A stretch of 64,000 nucleotides of DNA from UBA1447 sp964568955 (lineage in GTDB: Bacteria; Bacillota; Clostridia; Oscillospirales; Acutalibacteraceae). The position numbers and the translations under genes were made by a program. The stretch covers positions 100,582 to 164,581 of the forward strand of contig CAZMSM010000001.1 in the NCBI GenBank assembly GCA_964568955.1. Direction: 5' to 3'. Of this stretch, positions 8,842 through 17,917 are shown piece by piece; positions within the stretch are counted from its first letter, which is position 1; each line of letters starts with the position of its first letter. The notes below the pieces were generated by a model. It was not told the origin of the DNA. It did no database searches and saw only the letters and a list, made by a program, of their open reading frames with translations.

Positions 8842-9729
8842 ATGCCATTTATGGAAAGAATTACAACTTTCTGGAATCAAATATCGACCATATTTCTAGC
8901 GTTTAAAATTCCTGATTTATTAGATATTTGTTTGGTGGCCTTTGTTTTATATGCTCTTATTAAACTTATCAGAGAAACAAGAGCGTTTCAACTGGCAAAA
9001 GGCTTTATACTGTTGGGAATTGCATATATATTTATAACTGCTTTCAATATGCAAGCAAGCAGTTTTATTTTTCATAGACTGTTTTCCGATTTTATTATTC
9101 TGATCATTATATTATTTCAGCCGGAGATCAGGCATGCGCTTGAAAGTGTTGGCGGTAGTACTATACCAAGGTTCGGGCTATTTTCAGGTTCTAAAAGCGA
9201 AAACATTGTCAAAAATGAAATAATTAAAACGGCGATTAACGATATATGTAAAGCATGTAATGACTTTTCACAAAAAAAGATAGGGGCGATTATTGCGTTT
9301 GAAAAGGATACCCTGCTTGGGGATGCAATAAATACCGGAACAGCTATAGATGCGTCTGTATCAAAAGAACTCATCGGCAACATCTTTTTTCCTATGTCAC
9401 CACTCCACGATGGGGCAACGATCATCAGAAACGGGCGGGTTATCGCCGCCGGGTGCATCTTGCCACTCACACAAAACCAGACGATTAGCCGCGATTTGGG
9501 GACAAGGCATCGCGCGGCTCTGGGTTTGAGCGAAGAAAGTGATGCCGTTGTAGTCGTGGTATCGGAAGAAACCGGGTGTATTTCGATAGCAAAGAAAGGC
9601 TTGCTTGAAAGAGATATGTCGGAATCTGTGCTCAGAGAAAAACTAAACAATTCTTTGCTTTTAGATGCAAACCGGAACGAAAAAGACCCTGGTATGATTA
9701 AGAAACTATTCGGGGGGCTAAAAAAGTGA
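8842..9729 (+). CDS. cdaA: Diadenylate cyclase CdaA (c-di-AMP synthase)
   Basis: 295 residues. It condenses two ATP into c-di-AMP, an essential messenger for potassium, osmotic and wall control in Gram-positives. Three N-terminal transmembrane helices (about residues 20-95) precede the DAC domain. The catalytic DGA motif (PLHDGATII) and the RHRAALG motif are both intact. The ATG at 8842 has GCGAGG upstream; a TTG at 8821 is less likely. It overlaps cdaR by 4 bases, the standard pairing. Confidence 0.95.
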   Translation: MPFMERITTFWNQISTIFLAFKIPDLLDICLVAFVLYALIKLIRETRAFQLAKGFILLGIAYIFITAFNMQASSFIFHRLFSDFIILIIILFQPEIRHALESVGGSTIPRFGLFSGSKSENIVKNEIIKTAINDICKACNDFSQKKIGAIIAFEKDTLLGDAINTGTAIDASVSKELIGNIFFPMSPLHDGATIIRNGRVIAAGCILPLTQNQTISRDLGTRHRAALGLSEESDAVVVVVSEETGCISIAKKGLLERDMSESVLREKLNNSLLLDANRNEKDPGMIKKLFGGLKK

Positions 9730-11015
9730 GAAATAGAAGTTTTTCGTTTAGTAATCTTTTTTATAACAACAGATTTGTTATGTCCTTTTCCTTGATTGCG
9801 GCTGTTATTATCTGGTTAATTGTGGCCATTCAGTTCAGCCCCCAAGATGAAAGGGTTGTAAAAGATGTCCCTGTAAAAATTAATATGTCAAGCAATATTG
9901 AAACGTTTGATCTGCAACTATTCGGTATTACCGAATTTAAAGTGGATGTGATTGTTTCAGGTAAACGTTATATCGTGTCCTCCAACAATCTTTCGGCAGA
10001 CGATTTTATCGTAACGGCTAACACCAATTATGTTAACTCGGCCGGAAAGTATTCTCTTAAGCTTGATGTGAAAAGGAAATCACCGGATTCGGATTTCGAA
10101 ATATTAAAAGTATCAAGCGAAAACATTGAAGTGTATTTTGACACCTTTCAAGAGAGTGAGTTCGCACTGGAACCCGAAATTATCTCTTTAGGCGATATTA
10201 TCCCGAAAGGCTATTTCAGGGACACCGAAATTCTTTCTGCGAAAACTGTTACGGTTTCCGGCCCTGCGACTGAGGTTAATAAAATCAATAAGGTCTATGC
10301 TCGGATTACCGTTGACGGCGTATTGACGGCAACTAAAACCTATAAAGCAGACATTATTCCCTTGGCAGAGTATGGAAGTGTGCCGAGATATTTGTCGATT
10401 AACAACGGCAACGCCGACATTGCAGTTACCTTGCCAATATATAAGATAGCTGAACTTCCGGTGACTGTCACCTATAAAAACAGCCCGGCCTACTATTTGG
10501 CAAATCCATTGCTATCCTCCTTTAGCCCATCAAAAGCAACATTCGGTGTTGACGAAACCATTTTGGAGGGTATGAAGCAAGCGAACATAATGACCGTAGA
10601 TTTCAGCACCATAAAATCGGGTAAGAATATATTTGTCGTTAAAAGCGATAGTATTGAAAACATCAAAGTTATTGATAAGACGGAAGAATTCAAGGTAACG
10701 ATTGACGCTAGCGGCTTGACTGAAAAGAAACTTTCCGTGCCCGCAAGCAACGTTTCACTTTCAAATATAAACAATGAAAATACGGTGACTTTACTAAGCG
10801 TGAACATTCCGAATGTGGTGGTTGTTGGGAACAAAACGGCGCTTGAAACAATCTCCTCTGAGAATGTTTTTGCAGATATTGATTTTAATAACATGGTTTT
10901 GGACAACGGAATCGTTAAAATGCCTGCGAGGCTCTATCTTAAAGACCGTGACGACTGTTGGGTTTACGGGCAATATCTATTAGAAGTTAATGTTGTGCGT
11001 AAGACAGCAGTTTGA
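9726..11015 (+). CDS. cdaR: YbbR-domain protein CdaR, regulator of CdaA
   Basis: 429 residues. One N-terminal membrane anchor (about residues 18-36, with SLIAAVIIWLIVAI) is followed by repeated extracytoplasmic YbbR domains, recognisable by segments such as VTVSGPATEVNKI and PVTVTYK. In Bacillus and Listeria this protein binds CdaA and modulates its activity. The GTG start overlaps the cdaA stop (GTGA), implying translational coupling. The usual third gene, glmM, is absent; a DUF1385 gene follows. Confidence 0.87.
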   Translation: MRNRSFSFSNLFYNNRFVMSFSLIAAVIIWLIVAIQFSPQDERVVKDVPVKINMSSNIETFDLQLFGITEFKVDVIVSGKRYIVSSNNLSADDFIVTANTNYVNSAGKYSLKLDVKRKSPDSDFEILKVSSENIEVYFDTFQESEFALEPEIISLGDIIPKGYFRDTEILSAKTVTVSGPATEVNKINKVYARITVDGVLTATKTYKADIIPLAEYGSVPRYLSINNGNADIAVTLPIYKIAELPVTVTYKNSPAYYLANPLLSSFSPSKATFGVDETILEGMKQANIMTVDFSTIKSGKNIFVVKSDSIENIKVIDKTEEFKVTIDASGLTEKKLSVPASNVSLSNINNENTVTLLSVNIPNVVVVGNKTALETISSENVFADIDFNNMVLDNGIVKMPARLYLKDRDDCWVYGQYLLEVNVVRKTAV

Positions 11016-11044
11016 TAAAAGTACGAGTGTTATAGAAAGTGGTG

Positions 11045-12121
11045 ATGAAATTGAAAAAAAATAAAAACAAGCCTCCGGTTAGTGTCGGCGGCCAGGCCCT
11101 CATGGAAGGCATTATGATGCGCGGTCCGGGCGGTCTCGCTATGTCCTTGCGCTTACCCGACGGAAGCATTGAGACCACAAAGCGAACCGTGAAGCAGCTG
11201 AAAGATAAAAACAAAATATTCGGATGGCCCCTTATAAGAGGTGTTGTTGGTTTTATTGAATCGATGATTTTGGGCTATAAGTGCTTGATGGAATCGGCTG
11301 AAAAAACCGGGTTCGACGCTGTCGAAGAAGAAGAGATGTCTAAACTTGATATCTGGCTAACGAAACATCTTGGTAAAAAAATGATGTCCGTTATCGGCGC
11401 AATTTCCGCTGTATTGGGTTTTGGGCTTGCATTTTTGCTTTTCTTCTGGTTCCCGAGTGCCATCTTTGACTTCTTAAATGCCACTTTTAAAGAAGTGCTG
11501 ACAAATTGGCGCGCTGTTATTGAAGGTGTTGTACGCGTATCTATTTTTATTCTTTACATGGCGGCGGTGGCACAACTAAAGGATATAAAGAGACTCTATA
11601 TGTACCACGGTGCGGAACATAAGTCTATTTTTTGTTTTGAAAACGGTGAAGAGCTTACCGTTGAAAACGTTCGAAAACAAAAGCGTTTTCATCCCCGGTG
11701 CGGTACAAGTTTTATTTTTGTTATGATTATTCTGAGTATACTGACTTCCTCCGTAATAGCCATTGCTTTCCCAATAATTACGCAAACAAGATGGATTTGG
11801 TTGCTTGTTAAGTTGTCACTAATGCCGGTTATTATGAGTATTGGCTACGAGTTTATCAAGTATGCCGGTTGTCATCAAAATATTTTAGTGAAAATCCTTT
11901 CGGCCCCGGGGCTATGGATGCAACGTATTACGACAAAAGAACCTACAGATGATATTATTGAAGTCGGAATCGCAGCGTTAAAAGCTGTCTTGTTGACAGA
12001 AAACTTTGAAACTGTGCACGAACAAGTTGTTCCTGCAACACAGAGTGATCAAGAACCGGAGAGTTTAAGTTATGAAGCAAGCCCGGTCGAGACAAGCTTG
12101 AGCACTGAAAACGTCGGATGA
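11045..12121 (+). CDS. DUF1385 membrane protein (YqhQ-like)
   Basis: 358 residues. The family signature is clear: SVGGQALMEGIMMRGP at the N-terminus and YMYHGAEHKSIFCFENGE followed by RFHPRCGTSF in the middle. Hydrophobic helices (about residues 115-145, 160-180, 218-270) make it an integral membrane protein. The His/Glu and Cys residues could bind a metal, but the function is unknown. In many Clostridia this gene sits directly before prmC, as here, where the two overlap by 4 bases. The ATG at 11045 was chosen, though GTG codons at 11039 and 11042 are possible. Confidence 0.85.
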   Translation: MKLKKNKNKPPVSVGGQALMEGIMMRGPGGLAMSLRLPDGSIETTKRTVKQLKDKNKIFGWPLIRGVVGFIESMILGYKCLMESAEKTGFDAVEEEEMSKLDIWLTKHLGKKMMSVIGAISAVLGFGLAFLLFFWFPSAIFDFLNATFKEVLTNWRAVIEGVVRVSIFILYMAAVAQLKDIKRLYMYHGAEHKSIFCFENGEELTVENVRKQKRFHPRCGTSFIFVMIILSILTSSVIAIAFPIITQTRWIWLLVKLSLMPVIMSIGYEFIKYAGCHQNILVKILSAPGLWMQRITTKEPTDDIIEVGIAALKAVLLTENFETVHEQVVPATQSDQEPESLSYEASPVETSLSTENVG

Positions 12122-12984
12122 AAATTTCCGACTTAATCCATTATGGCAAGAACATGCTCGAACAATCAAACAAAGAAAATGCTTTGTTTGATACACTTTG
12201 TCTTATTGAACAAGCAACGAGCTTTACCAAGACTGCTCTCTATCTAAACGCCGATAAAGAGGTTGACAAAGCGACGGAGTGTGTTTTTAAGGCTAATATT
12301 CAAAAAAGAATGCTTGGAGAACCGTTGCAATATATATTGGGCACATGGGAATTTATGGGGATGGATTTCGCAGTCGGTCCAGGTGTTTTGATTCCGCGCC
12401 CCGAAACAGAGATTCTCGTTGAGTTGGCTATCGAAGAACTCGGCAAGAGGAAAAATAATCCTGTAGTTTTTGATTTGTGTGCAGGAACGGGATGTATAGG
12501 GCTTAGCGTTGCCAAACTGTGTACGAACGCAAACGTATATCTTATCGAAAAATCACCCCAAGCACTTGAATATCTTGTTAGAAATAACAACAGTTTTCAA
12601 CTGGACAACACGACCATCGTAGCCGGTGACATATTAAAGAGTTTCCAATTATTTGAGTTGCCAAAGCCCGACATCATCCTGTCAAACCCTCCTTATGTCA
12701 CTACAGCCGAGATAGAAGGCTTACAACTTGAGCTAGGCTTTGAACCCCATAACGCACTTGACGGGGGGCATGATGGGCTTGATTTTTACAGGGTGATAAA
12801 TGAGCACTGGAGTCCTTATTTAAAAGCGGGAGGAATGCTAGCCGTTGAATGCGGTGAAACGCAAGCAGAAATGATATCCGAGTTATTTTTACGAGCAAAT
12901 AATCAAGTATCCCTAATGTGCGACTATAACAAAGTCAAAAGATTTATGCTAATGAAAAACGAAGGTGAAATCTCCCTTTCTTAA
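12118..12984 (+). CDS. prmC: Release factor glutamine methyltransferase PrmC (HemK)
   Basis: 288 residues, normal length. It methylates the GGQ glutamine of peptide release factors with S-adenosylmethionine. The SAM site is VFDLCAGTGCIGLSVA, and the catalytic SNPPYV motif that positions the glutamine amide is present. A helical N-terminal domain of about 80 residues binds the release factor. The ATG overlaps the DUF1385 stop. prfA, often adjacent, is not in the window. Confidence 0.95.
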   Translation: MKISDLIHYGKNMLEQSNKENALFDTLCLIEQATSFTKTALYLNADKEVDKATECVFKANIQKRMLGEPLQYILGTWEFMGMDFAVGPGVLIPRPETEILVELAIEELGKRKNNPVVFDLCAGTGCIGLSVAKLCTNANVYLIEKSPQALEYLVRNNNSFQLDNTTIVAGDILKSFQLFELPKPDIILSNPPYVTTAEIEGLQLELGFEPHNALDGGHDGLDFYRVINEHWSPYLKAGGMLAVECGETQAEMISELFLRANNQVSLMCDYNKVKRFMLMKNEGEISLS

Positions 12985-13000
12985 TTTGTGTTGACACAAA
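12985..13000 (+). repeat. Perfect inverted repeat overlapping the -35 of the next promoter
   Basis: TTTGTG (12985-12990) and CACAAA (12995-13000) are separated by TTGA. The repeat begins right after the prmC stop and covers the -35 element of the promoter at 12991. It may be an operator or a weak terminator; the sequence alone does not decide. Confidence 0.5.
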
Positions 13001-13019
13001 CTTGATTTTAACATAATCT
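12991..13019 (+). promoter_or_regulatory. Promoter for the M50 protease-scpAB operon
   Basis: TTGACA at 12991-12996 and TAATCT at 13014-13019 are spaced by 17 bases. Transcription would begin near 13026 and run into the site-2 protease gene and probably scpAB. Confidence 0.75.
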
Positions 13020-13050
13020 ATATACAATAAAGTAACAAGTTAAGGTATTG

Positions 13051-13725
13051 GTGAACAGAATGATTTTTGATATCCTAAGAAATGGATTTACAATACAAAC
13101 ATTTATTAACCTTCTCGTCAGAGTTTTTATTATTTTTTGCGTATTGCCTTTCCATGAATATGCCCATGCTCTTTTGGCAACAAAACAAGGGGATCCGACT
13201 GCGAAATTGAGCGGTCGGTTGACATTGAATCCTTTGGCCCACATTGACCCTATCGGTGCTTTAATGATATTTGTTGCCGGCTTTGGTTATGCCAAACCTG
13301 TTCCGGTCAATGTTAGGAACTTTAAGGACCCCAAAAAAGGCATGGCAATCACGGCCCTCGCGGGGCCTATGTCAAATCTTATACTTGCCTTTATATCAAT
13401 TATTCTTATGAACGCGATTGCCCTTATGAGCGGCGGAACAATGCTCCAAGTAACACTTCTTTTTTTCTATTATAATGCTGTTATTAATATAAATCTTGCC
13501 GTATTCAATCTCCTCCCCATTCCGCCCCTTGATGGCTCTCGCTTGCTCGCAGTGGTATTACCGGATAAATATTATTACAAAGTGATGCAAAATGAGAGAA
13601 TATTAATGATAGTGGTCCTCGTCTTGATTTTTACAGGTGTCATAACAAGACCCTTGTTATTTTTATCTGGAGCGGTGTATAGTGCTCTAAACGGGTTCGT
13701 AGGCTTCTTTTTCAACCTATTTTAG
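13051..13725 (+). CDS. Site-2 protease family (M50) membrane zinc metalloprotease
   Basis: 224 residues with about six hydrophobic segments. The zinc site HEYAHAL (HExxH) is near residue 31, and the third ligand motif NLLPIPPLDGSR is near residue 155. This compact form, without PDZ or CBS domains, resembles YwhC/YdjC-neighbour proteases of Clostridia. It presumably cleaves membrane-embedded substrates, which cannot be named. The start is uncertain among TTG 13048, GTG 13051 and ATG 13060; GTG 13051 best fits AAGGT at 13042-13046. It is followed closely by scpA. Confidence 0.87.
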   Translation: MNRMIFDILRNGFTIQTFINLLVRVFIIFCVLPFHEYAHALLATKQGDPTAKLSGRLTLNPLAHIDPIGALMIFVAGFGYAKPVPVNVRNFKDPKKGMAITALAGPMSNLILAFISIILMNAIALMSGGTMLQVTLLFFYYNAVININLAVFNLLPIPPLDGSRLLAVVLPDKYYYKVMQNERILMIVVLVLIFTGVITRPLLFLSGAVYSALNGFVGFFFNLF

Positions 13726-13737
13726 CGGAGGGTTTAA

Positions 13738-14463
13738 TTGGAAAATTTATCTTATAAATTAGATACGTTTGAAGGTCCCATGGACCTGCTTGTTTTTTTA
13801 ATCAGTAAACACAAGGTTAGTATAACGGATATACCGATCCTTGAATTGATAGAACAATATTTATGCTATGTTAAAGGGCTTCCTGTTGAAAACCTTGAGG
13901 CCGCAAGTGAATTTTTTGAAATGGCTGCAAGGCTCGTGTATATTAAGACAGTATCGCTTTTACCTGCCCACGAGGAGGCAGACAAATTAACGGAAGAACT
14001 CAGAGGAGAGCTATCCGAGTATTTGGACTGTCAGATTATAGCCGGCAAACTAAGTGAAAAAGCCAAAGGGTTCAATTATCACTCGAGAATTCCGCAACAG
14101 TTTGAAGAGAATATGACCTATACACGTTTTCACGAAACAGTAGAAATGTTTCGCGCGTATATGGCAGCCGTCGGTAAGGGTAAGCGGAAATTACCACCGC
14201 CGATTGAAGCCTTTTCGGGAATTGTTACTAAAACGATTGTTTCAGTAACATCAAGGATCACTTTTATTTTACAAAAATTTAATGATACGGGGAAAAAGCG
14301 ATTTATCTCGTTTTTCGAAAAATCAGAGTCACGTTCTGAAATGGTTGCGACATTTTTAGCTATTCTGACGCTGGCGAAAGCAAAAAGAATTGCCGTTAAC
14401 GGCCATGGCGATAATATGGAAGTTATTCTTTTGAAAAGTCGAACGGGGGGCAAAGAGAATTGA
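13738..14463 (+). CDS. scpA: Segregation and condensation protein A
   Basis: 241 residues. ScpA is the kleisin of the bacterial SMC condensin and binds Smc and ScpB. The N-terminal signature YKLDTFEGPMDLLVFLISKH is diagnostic. The C-terminal winged-helix part ends with the AILTLAKAKRI segment that binds the Smc head. The start is TTG behind GCGGAGGG. It overlaps scpB by 4 bases (TTGA). smc itself is not in the window. Confidence 0.95.
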   Translation: MENLSYKLDTFEGPMDLLVFLISKHKVSITDIPILELIEQYLCYVKGLPVENLEAASEFFEMAARLVYIKTVSLLPAHEEADKLTEELRGELSEYLDCQIIAGKLSEKAKGFNYHSRIPQQFEENMTYTRFHETVEMFRAYMAAVGKGKRKLPPPIEAFSGIVTKTIVSVTSRITFILQKFNDTGKKRFISFFEKSESRSEMVATFLAILTLAKAKRIAVNGHGDNMEVILLKSRTGGKEN

Positions 14464-15053
14464 GCGATATCAAAGTGCAAGCTATTGTTGAAGCAATACT
14501 TTTTGCCAGCGGGGACCCTTTGGAGGTCGCAAGAATTGCCGAGGCCCTCGACACGGATATTGAGACCGCGGTACTTGAACTTGAAAAATTTGCGGCAAGT
14601 CTTGAAGAACGCCAAAGTGGTCTGTGCCTTCTTAGGCTTGATGATAAGTACCAGCTTTGTACAAAAACAGAATATGCGGATAAAATCCGGACGATACTTG
14701 AAATCAGACGCAACACACCATTGTCATCTGCGGCACTTGAAGTATTGGCCGTAGTTGCCTATAATCAACCTATTACCAAATCCTATATCGAACAGGTAAG
14801 GGGCGTGGATTGTTCCGGTGTTATTTCCACTTTGTGTCAAAAGGGGCTGATAGAAGAATGCGGGAGGCTTGAATTACCGGGCAGACCTTTGTTGTATGCC
14901 ACGACGCCTGATTTTTTACGTTGTTTTTGTATTTCGTCACTTAGCGAGTTACCAGACTTACCAAATAAGGATAATGCTGATGAAAATGATGTAAATGAAG
15001 AAAAAGATGAGGCAAATGAATTTACTCAAGAACAGATCTCTTTTATACCGTAA
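14460..15053 (+). CDS. scpB: Segregation and condensation protein B
   Basis: 197 residues. ScpB dimers bind ScpA in the condensin complex. Two winged-helix domains are visible: the N-terminal AIVEAILFASGDPLEVARIAEAL and the second with LEVLAVVAYNQPITKSYIEQVRG, VDCSGVISTLCQKGLIEECG and PGRPLLYATT. A short acidic tail follows from about residue 175. The TTG start overlaps the scpA stop, which implies coupling. Confidence 0.95.
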   Translation: MSDIKVQAIVEAILFASGDPLEVARIAEALDTDIETAVLELEKFAASLEERQSGLCLLRLDDKYQLCTKTEYADKIRTILEIRRNTPLSSAALEVLAVVAYNQPITKSYIEQVRGVDCSGVISTLCQKGLIEECGRLELPGRPLLYATTPDFLRCFCISSLSELPDLPNKDNADENDVNEEKDEANEFTQEQISFIP

Positions 15054-15091
15054 GAAACAGCTTGACGTTCCACATTGGAGGCACGATAAGA

Positions 15092-15745
15092 TTGGTATTT
15101 ATTTATATTCTACTTTCGATACTTATTTTTATAGTCTTGCTCTTGTGCATTAAATTAACGTTTATCACGAAATATGAAGACGTTTTCGAACTTGAAGCAA
15201 GATGGCTGTTTATCCGATACAAGCTATACCCACCAAAAGAAAAAAAGGATGAAAAAAAAGAGAAAGATGTTAAGAAAGAGCCTAAAAAAGACAGCAAACC
15301 TAAAAAAGAGAAAAAACCAAACCTTATTAAAAAGTTTTATGAAAACCAAGGTTTGACAGGCCTTATTGAATTGATCAGTGCTACTGCATCTGCAGTGAAC
15401 GGGGTTTTTAAGCGGATATTCAAATCAATTGTTATTGACTCTATGCATATTGCCATGCGGGTGACAGGGGAGGATTCCGCAAAAACTGCTGTTAACTATG
15501 GCGAGGTATGCGCGGCAGTTTTCCCTGCTATGGGTTTTATATGCTCCACTATGCGTGTCAAAAAATACAGGATAGACATTTCTCCCGACTTTATCGGATC
15601 GGAAAACAAAGCATATTTCAGCGCTGTGGTTACTGTAATTCCGATAAAAATAATAAACGCGGCCGTTATTTTCTTATTCCAAGTTTTATTCAACGTACTC
15701 ATAAAGCTTTTTTTGGGCGGCAGAAAAGATCGTGTAAAGAAATAA
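15092..15745 (+). CDS. DUF2953 membrane protein (YtfI-like)
   Basis: 217 residues. A hydrophobic N-terminus (about residues 2-22) is followed by a strongly lysine-rich segment (about residues 47-80). The conserved DUF2953 core contains MRVTGEDSAKTAVNYGEVCA, and a second hydrophobic segment lies near the C-terminus. In Bacillus the homologue ytfI pairs with ytfJ (gerW), the same order as here, so a sporulation-linked role is likely but unproven. The start is TTG 15092 behind GGAGG 15077-15081, preferred over the TTG at 15062. Confidence 0.75.
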   Translation: MVFIYILLSILIFIVLLLCIKLTFITKYEDVFELEARWLFIRYKLYPPKEKKDEKKEKDVKKEPKKDSKPKKEKKPNLIKKFYENQGLTGLIELISATASAVNGVFKRIFKSIVIDSMHIAMRVTGEDSAKTAVNYGEVCAAVFPAMGFICSTMRVKKYRIDISPDFIGSENKAYFSAVVTVIPIKIINAAVIFLFQVLFNVLIKLFLGGRKDRVKK

Positions 15746-15770
15746 TTTAATGATGAAAGGCGGTTTTATT

Positions 15771-16181
15771 ATGAAAGAACAATCAGCCTCGGGTTTACTG
15801 GGAACTGCGATTGAAAAAATCAGAGACTTAGTGGATGTCAGCACCATTATTGGAGATCCGATTTTTGTAGGAGAAGGGGTTTCCATAATTCCTGTTTCGA
15901 AAGTTACCTATGGATTTGCGTCCGGTGGTACGGACTTTCCTTCAAAAACCAATGCTGATCTATTCGGAGGTGGTGGCGGTGCCGGTATTACCATAAACCC
16001 CGTTGCTTTTCTTGTGATCAATAATGGTGAAGTAACCATAAAGCATATTGTATCAGGTGACAACTCGGCAGAGCGAATTGTTGGAATGGTTCCGGAAGTT
16101 GTTGATAAGGTTTCAAGCATTATCAGTAAATTTGGTAAAGAAAAACCGGCGGCAGCGGACAAATCGGAAGAAAAAAAGTAA
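15771..16181 (+). CDS. gerW: Spore germination protein GerW (YtfJ)
   Basis: 136 residues. The core VSTIIGDPI, GVSIIPVSKVTYGF and GGGGGAGITINPVAFLVI is characteristic of GerW/YtfJ. In B. subtilis the protein is made in the forespore and needed for normal germination. The ATG at 15771 follows AAAGGCGG; ATGs at 15750/15753 overlap that site and are rejected. Its presence supports a spore-forming host. It is only 25 bases after DUF2953. Confidence 0.92.
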   Translation: MKEQSASGLLGTAIEKIRDLVDVSTIIGDPIFVGEGVSIIPVSKVTYGFASGGTDFPSKTNADLFGGGGGAGITINPVAFLVINNGEVTIKHIVSGDNSAERIVGMVPEVVDKVSSIISKFGKEKPAAADKSEEKK

Positions 16182-16214
16182 TCTGTTAAAGATTTTAGAA
16201 GATGAGGCAATTTC

Positions 16215-16949
16215 TTGAAAAATGAAAGTTTAAGAGTACAAAAATATATTTCGGAATGCGGAGCAGCTTCGCGGCGAAAGGCCGAGGAGCTTATCCTTCA
16301 AAAAAAAGTGACTATTAACGGTAAGCATGCGGAAATTGGGGACAGAGTCAATCCAAAGACCGACATCGTCACGGTAAACGGCGTGAAGATAACAAGTCAG
16401 AACACGCTTCGATACATCATGCTTCATAAACCCAGAGGGTTCGTAACAACCATGAGTGATGAGTTGGGACGCAGATGTGTAGCCCAGCTTGTTACAGATA
16501 TTTCGGAAAGAGTGTACCCTGTCGGCAGATTAGACAAGGACTCCGAAGGTTTGTTATTGATGACGAACGACGGAGCGTTTCACAACGCCATAACACATCC
16601 CAAGAGTAAAATATCAAAAACCTATAGGGTTACGGTTCGTCCACGCGTTACAGAGGATCAGATGACGGCTATGACACTGGGGCTGGGTATTGAAAAAGCC
16701 GAAACGACGCCCAACAGCGTTAAAATATTGCGCCAGGAACAAGATAAGTCGATATTGGAAATCATATTGTATGAAGGCAAAAACAGACAAATAAGAAATT
16801 TGTGTGAAAACGCAAACCTTGAAGTAGCCAGACTAAAAAGGCTGGCTGAAGGTTCTGTGAGGCTCGGCATGCTTCCACAAGGCAAGTGGCGTGATTTAAA
16901 AAAAGAAGAGCTTGAATCGCTTTTGTACTTGGTTTCCAAAAATCAATAA
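16215..16949 (+). CDS. rluB: 23S rRNA pseudouridine synthase (RluB/RsuA family)
   Basis: 244 residues. An N-terminal S4 RNA-binding domain (LRVQKYISECGAASRRKAEELI) is followed by the RsuA-type synthase with the catalytic aspartate in VGRLDKDSEGLLLMTNDG. Family members convert a specific uridine to pseudouridine in helix 89-93 regions of 23S rRNA or in 16S rRNA. The RluB-type assignment rests on context (scpAB neighbourhood) and overall form. The start is TTG 16215 behind GATGAGG; no in-frame ATG is near. Confidence 0.88.
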   Translation: MKNESLRVQKYISECGAASRRKAEELILQKKVTINGKHAEIGDRVNPKTDIVTVNGVKITSQNTLRYIMLHKPRGFVTTMSDELGRRCVAQLVTDISERVYPVGRLDKDSEGLLLMTNDGAFHNAITHPKSKISKTYRVTVRPRVTEDQMTAMTLGLGIEKAETTPNSVKILRQEQDKSILEIILYEGKNRQIRNLCENANLEVARLKRLAEGSVRLGMLPQGKWRDLKKEELESLLYLVSKNQ

Positions 16950-17003
16950 GCTAGCCACTAAAAGCGTGCAAGGCGAATCAACTTTTGAGAGGGGTATACC
17001 TTA

Positions 17004-17882
17004 ATGATAAGAAGCATGACCGGCTATGGACATGCAAAGGTTGCAACTGATGGAATAATTGTAGCATTTGAAATCAAGAGTGTTAATCATCGTTTTTTCG
17101 AGTGTTCAACACGTCTACCGCGCAACTATGGTTTTCTTGATGAGAAACTCAAAACTTTTTTAAAAAGCAGAGTATCTCGCGGTAAACTGGAATGCTTTGT
17201 TCAAGTTGAAGCAGAAGATCGAGAGAATGTGCTTGTCACATTAAATAAGTCGCTTGTTAAAGGGTATATGGATGCTTTTGAAGAATTGAAAAATCAGTTC
17301 GGTGTGAAAAACGATATAACAGCATCAACGCTCTTTGCAAGCAACGAAGTGTTTACCGTCCATAAGCAGGCAGAAGACGAAGAAAAAATCCTTCTTGCAG
17401 TCTACGCCGCTGCACAACAGGCTGTTGAAAAGTTTGTTGAAATGCGTGAAGCGGAAGGTGCTAAACTGCAAGAGGACATTCAATCACATATAGTAGAAAT
17501 TACTCGGAATTTAACATTTGTTGAAGCGCGTTCTCCCGAAACGGTTAAGGAGTATTACACGAAAATATTGGCGCGGATAGAAGAACTTATTCAAGACGCA
17601 AAGGTGGATGAACAGCGAATTGTAAATGAAGCGGCTATTTTTGCAGACAAGGTTGCCATTGATGAAGAAACGGTTCGGCTTCGTAGCCACCTGGCACAAC
17701 TAGATGAATTGTTTAATGCTCAAGAACCTATAGGGCGTAAAATGGATTTTTTGGTTCAGGAGATTAACAGAGAAGCCAACACAATAGGATCAAAATCACA
17801 AGATGTTGAAATTGCGCGCTGTGTTGTCAATATAAAATCGGAAATCGAAAAAATTAGGGAACAAGTGCAAAATATAGAGTAA
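17004..17882 (+). CDS. YicC/YloC family endoribonuclease
   Basis: 292 residues. The opening MIRSMTGYGHAK is diagnostic of YicC/YloC, as is the C-terminal GRKMDFLVQEINREANTIGSKSQD. E. coli YicC has endoribonuclease activity on RNA; the Gram-positive role is less studied. It heads the B. subtilis-like block yloC-remA-gmk-rpoZ. The ATG follows GAGAGGGG. No clear promoter is visible in the 54 bases upstream. Confidence 0.92.
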   Translation: MIRSMTGYGHAKVATDGIIVAFEIKSVNHRFFECSTRLPRNYGFLDEKLKTFLKSRVSRGKLECFVQVEAEDRENVLVTLNKSLVKGYMDAFEELKNQFGVKNDITASTLFASNEVFTVHKQAEDEEKILLAVYAAAQQAVEKFVEMREAEGAKLQEDIQSHIVEITRNLTFVEARSPETVKEYYTKILARIEELIQDAKVDEQRIVNEAAIFADKVAIDEETVRLRSHLAQLDELFNAQEPIGRKMDFLVQEINREANTIGSKSQDVEIARCVVNIKSEIEKIREQVQNIE

Positions 17883-17917
17883 TCTATCGAAATACAATCG
17901 GAAATGGAGGAGTGCTT

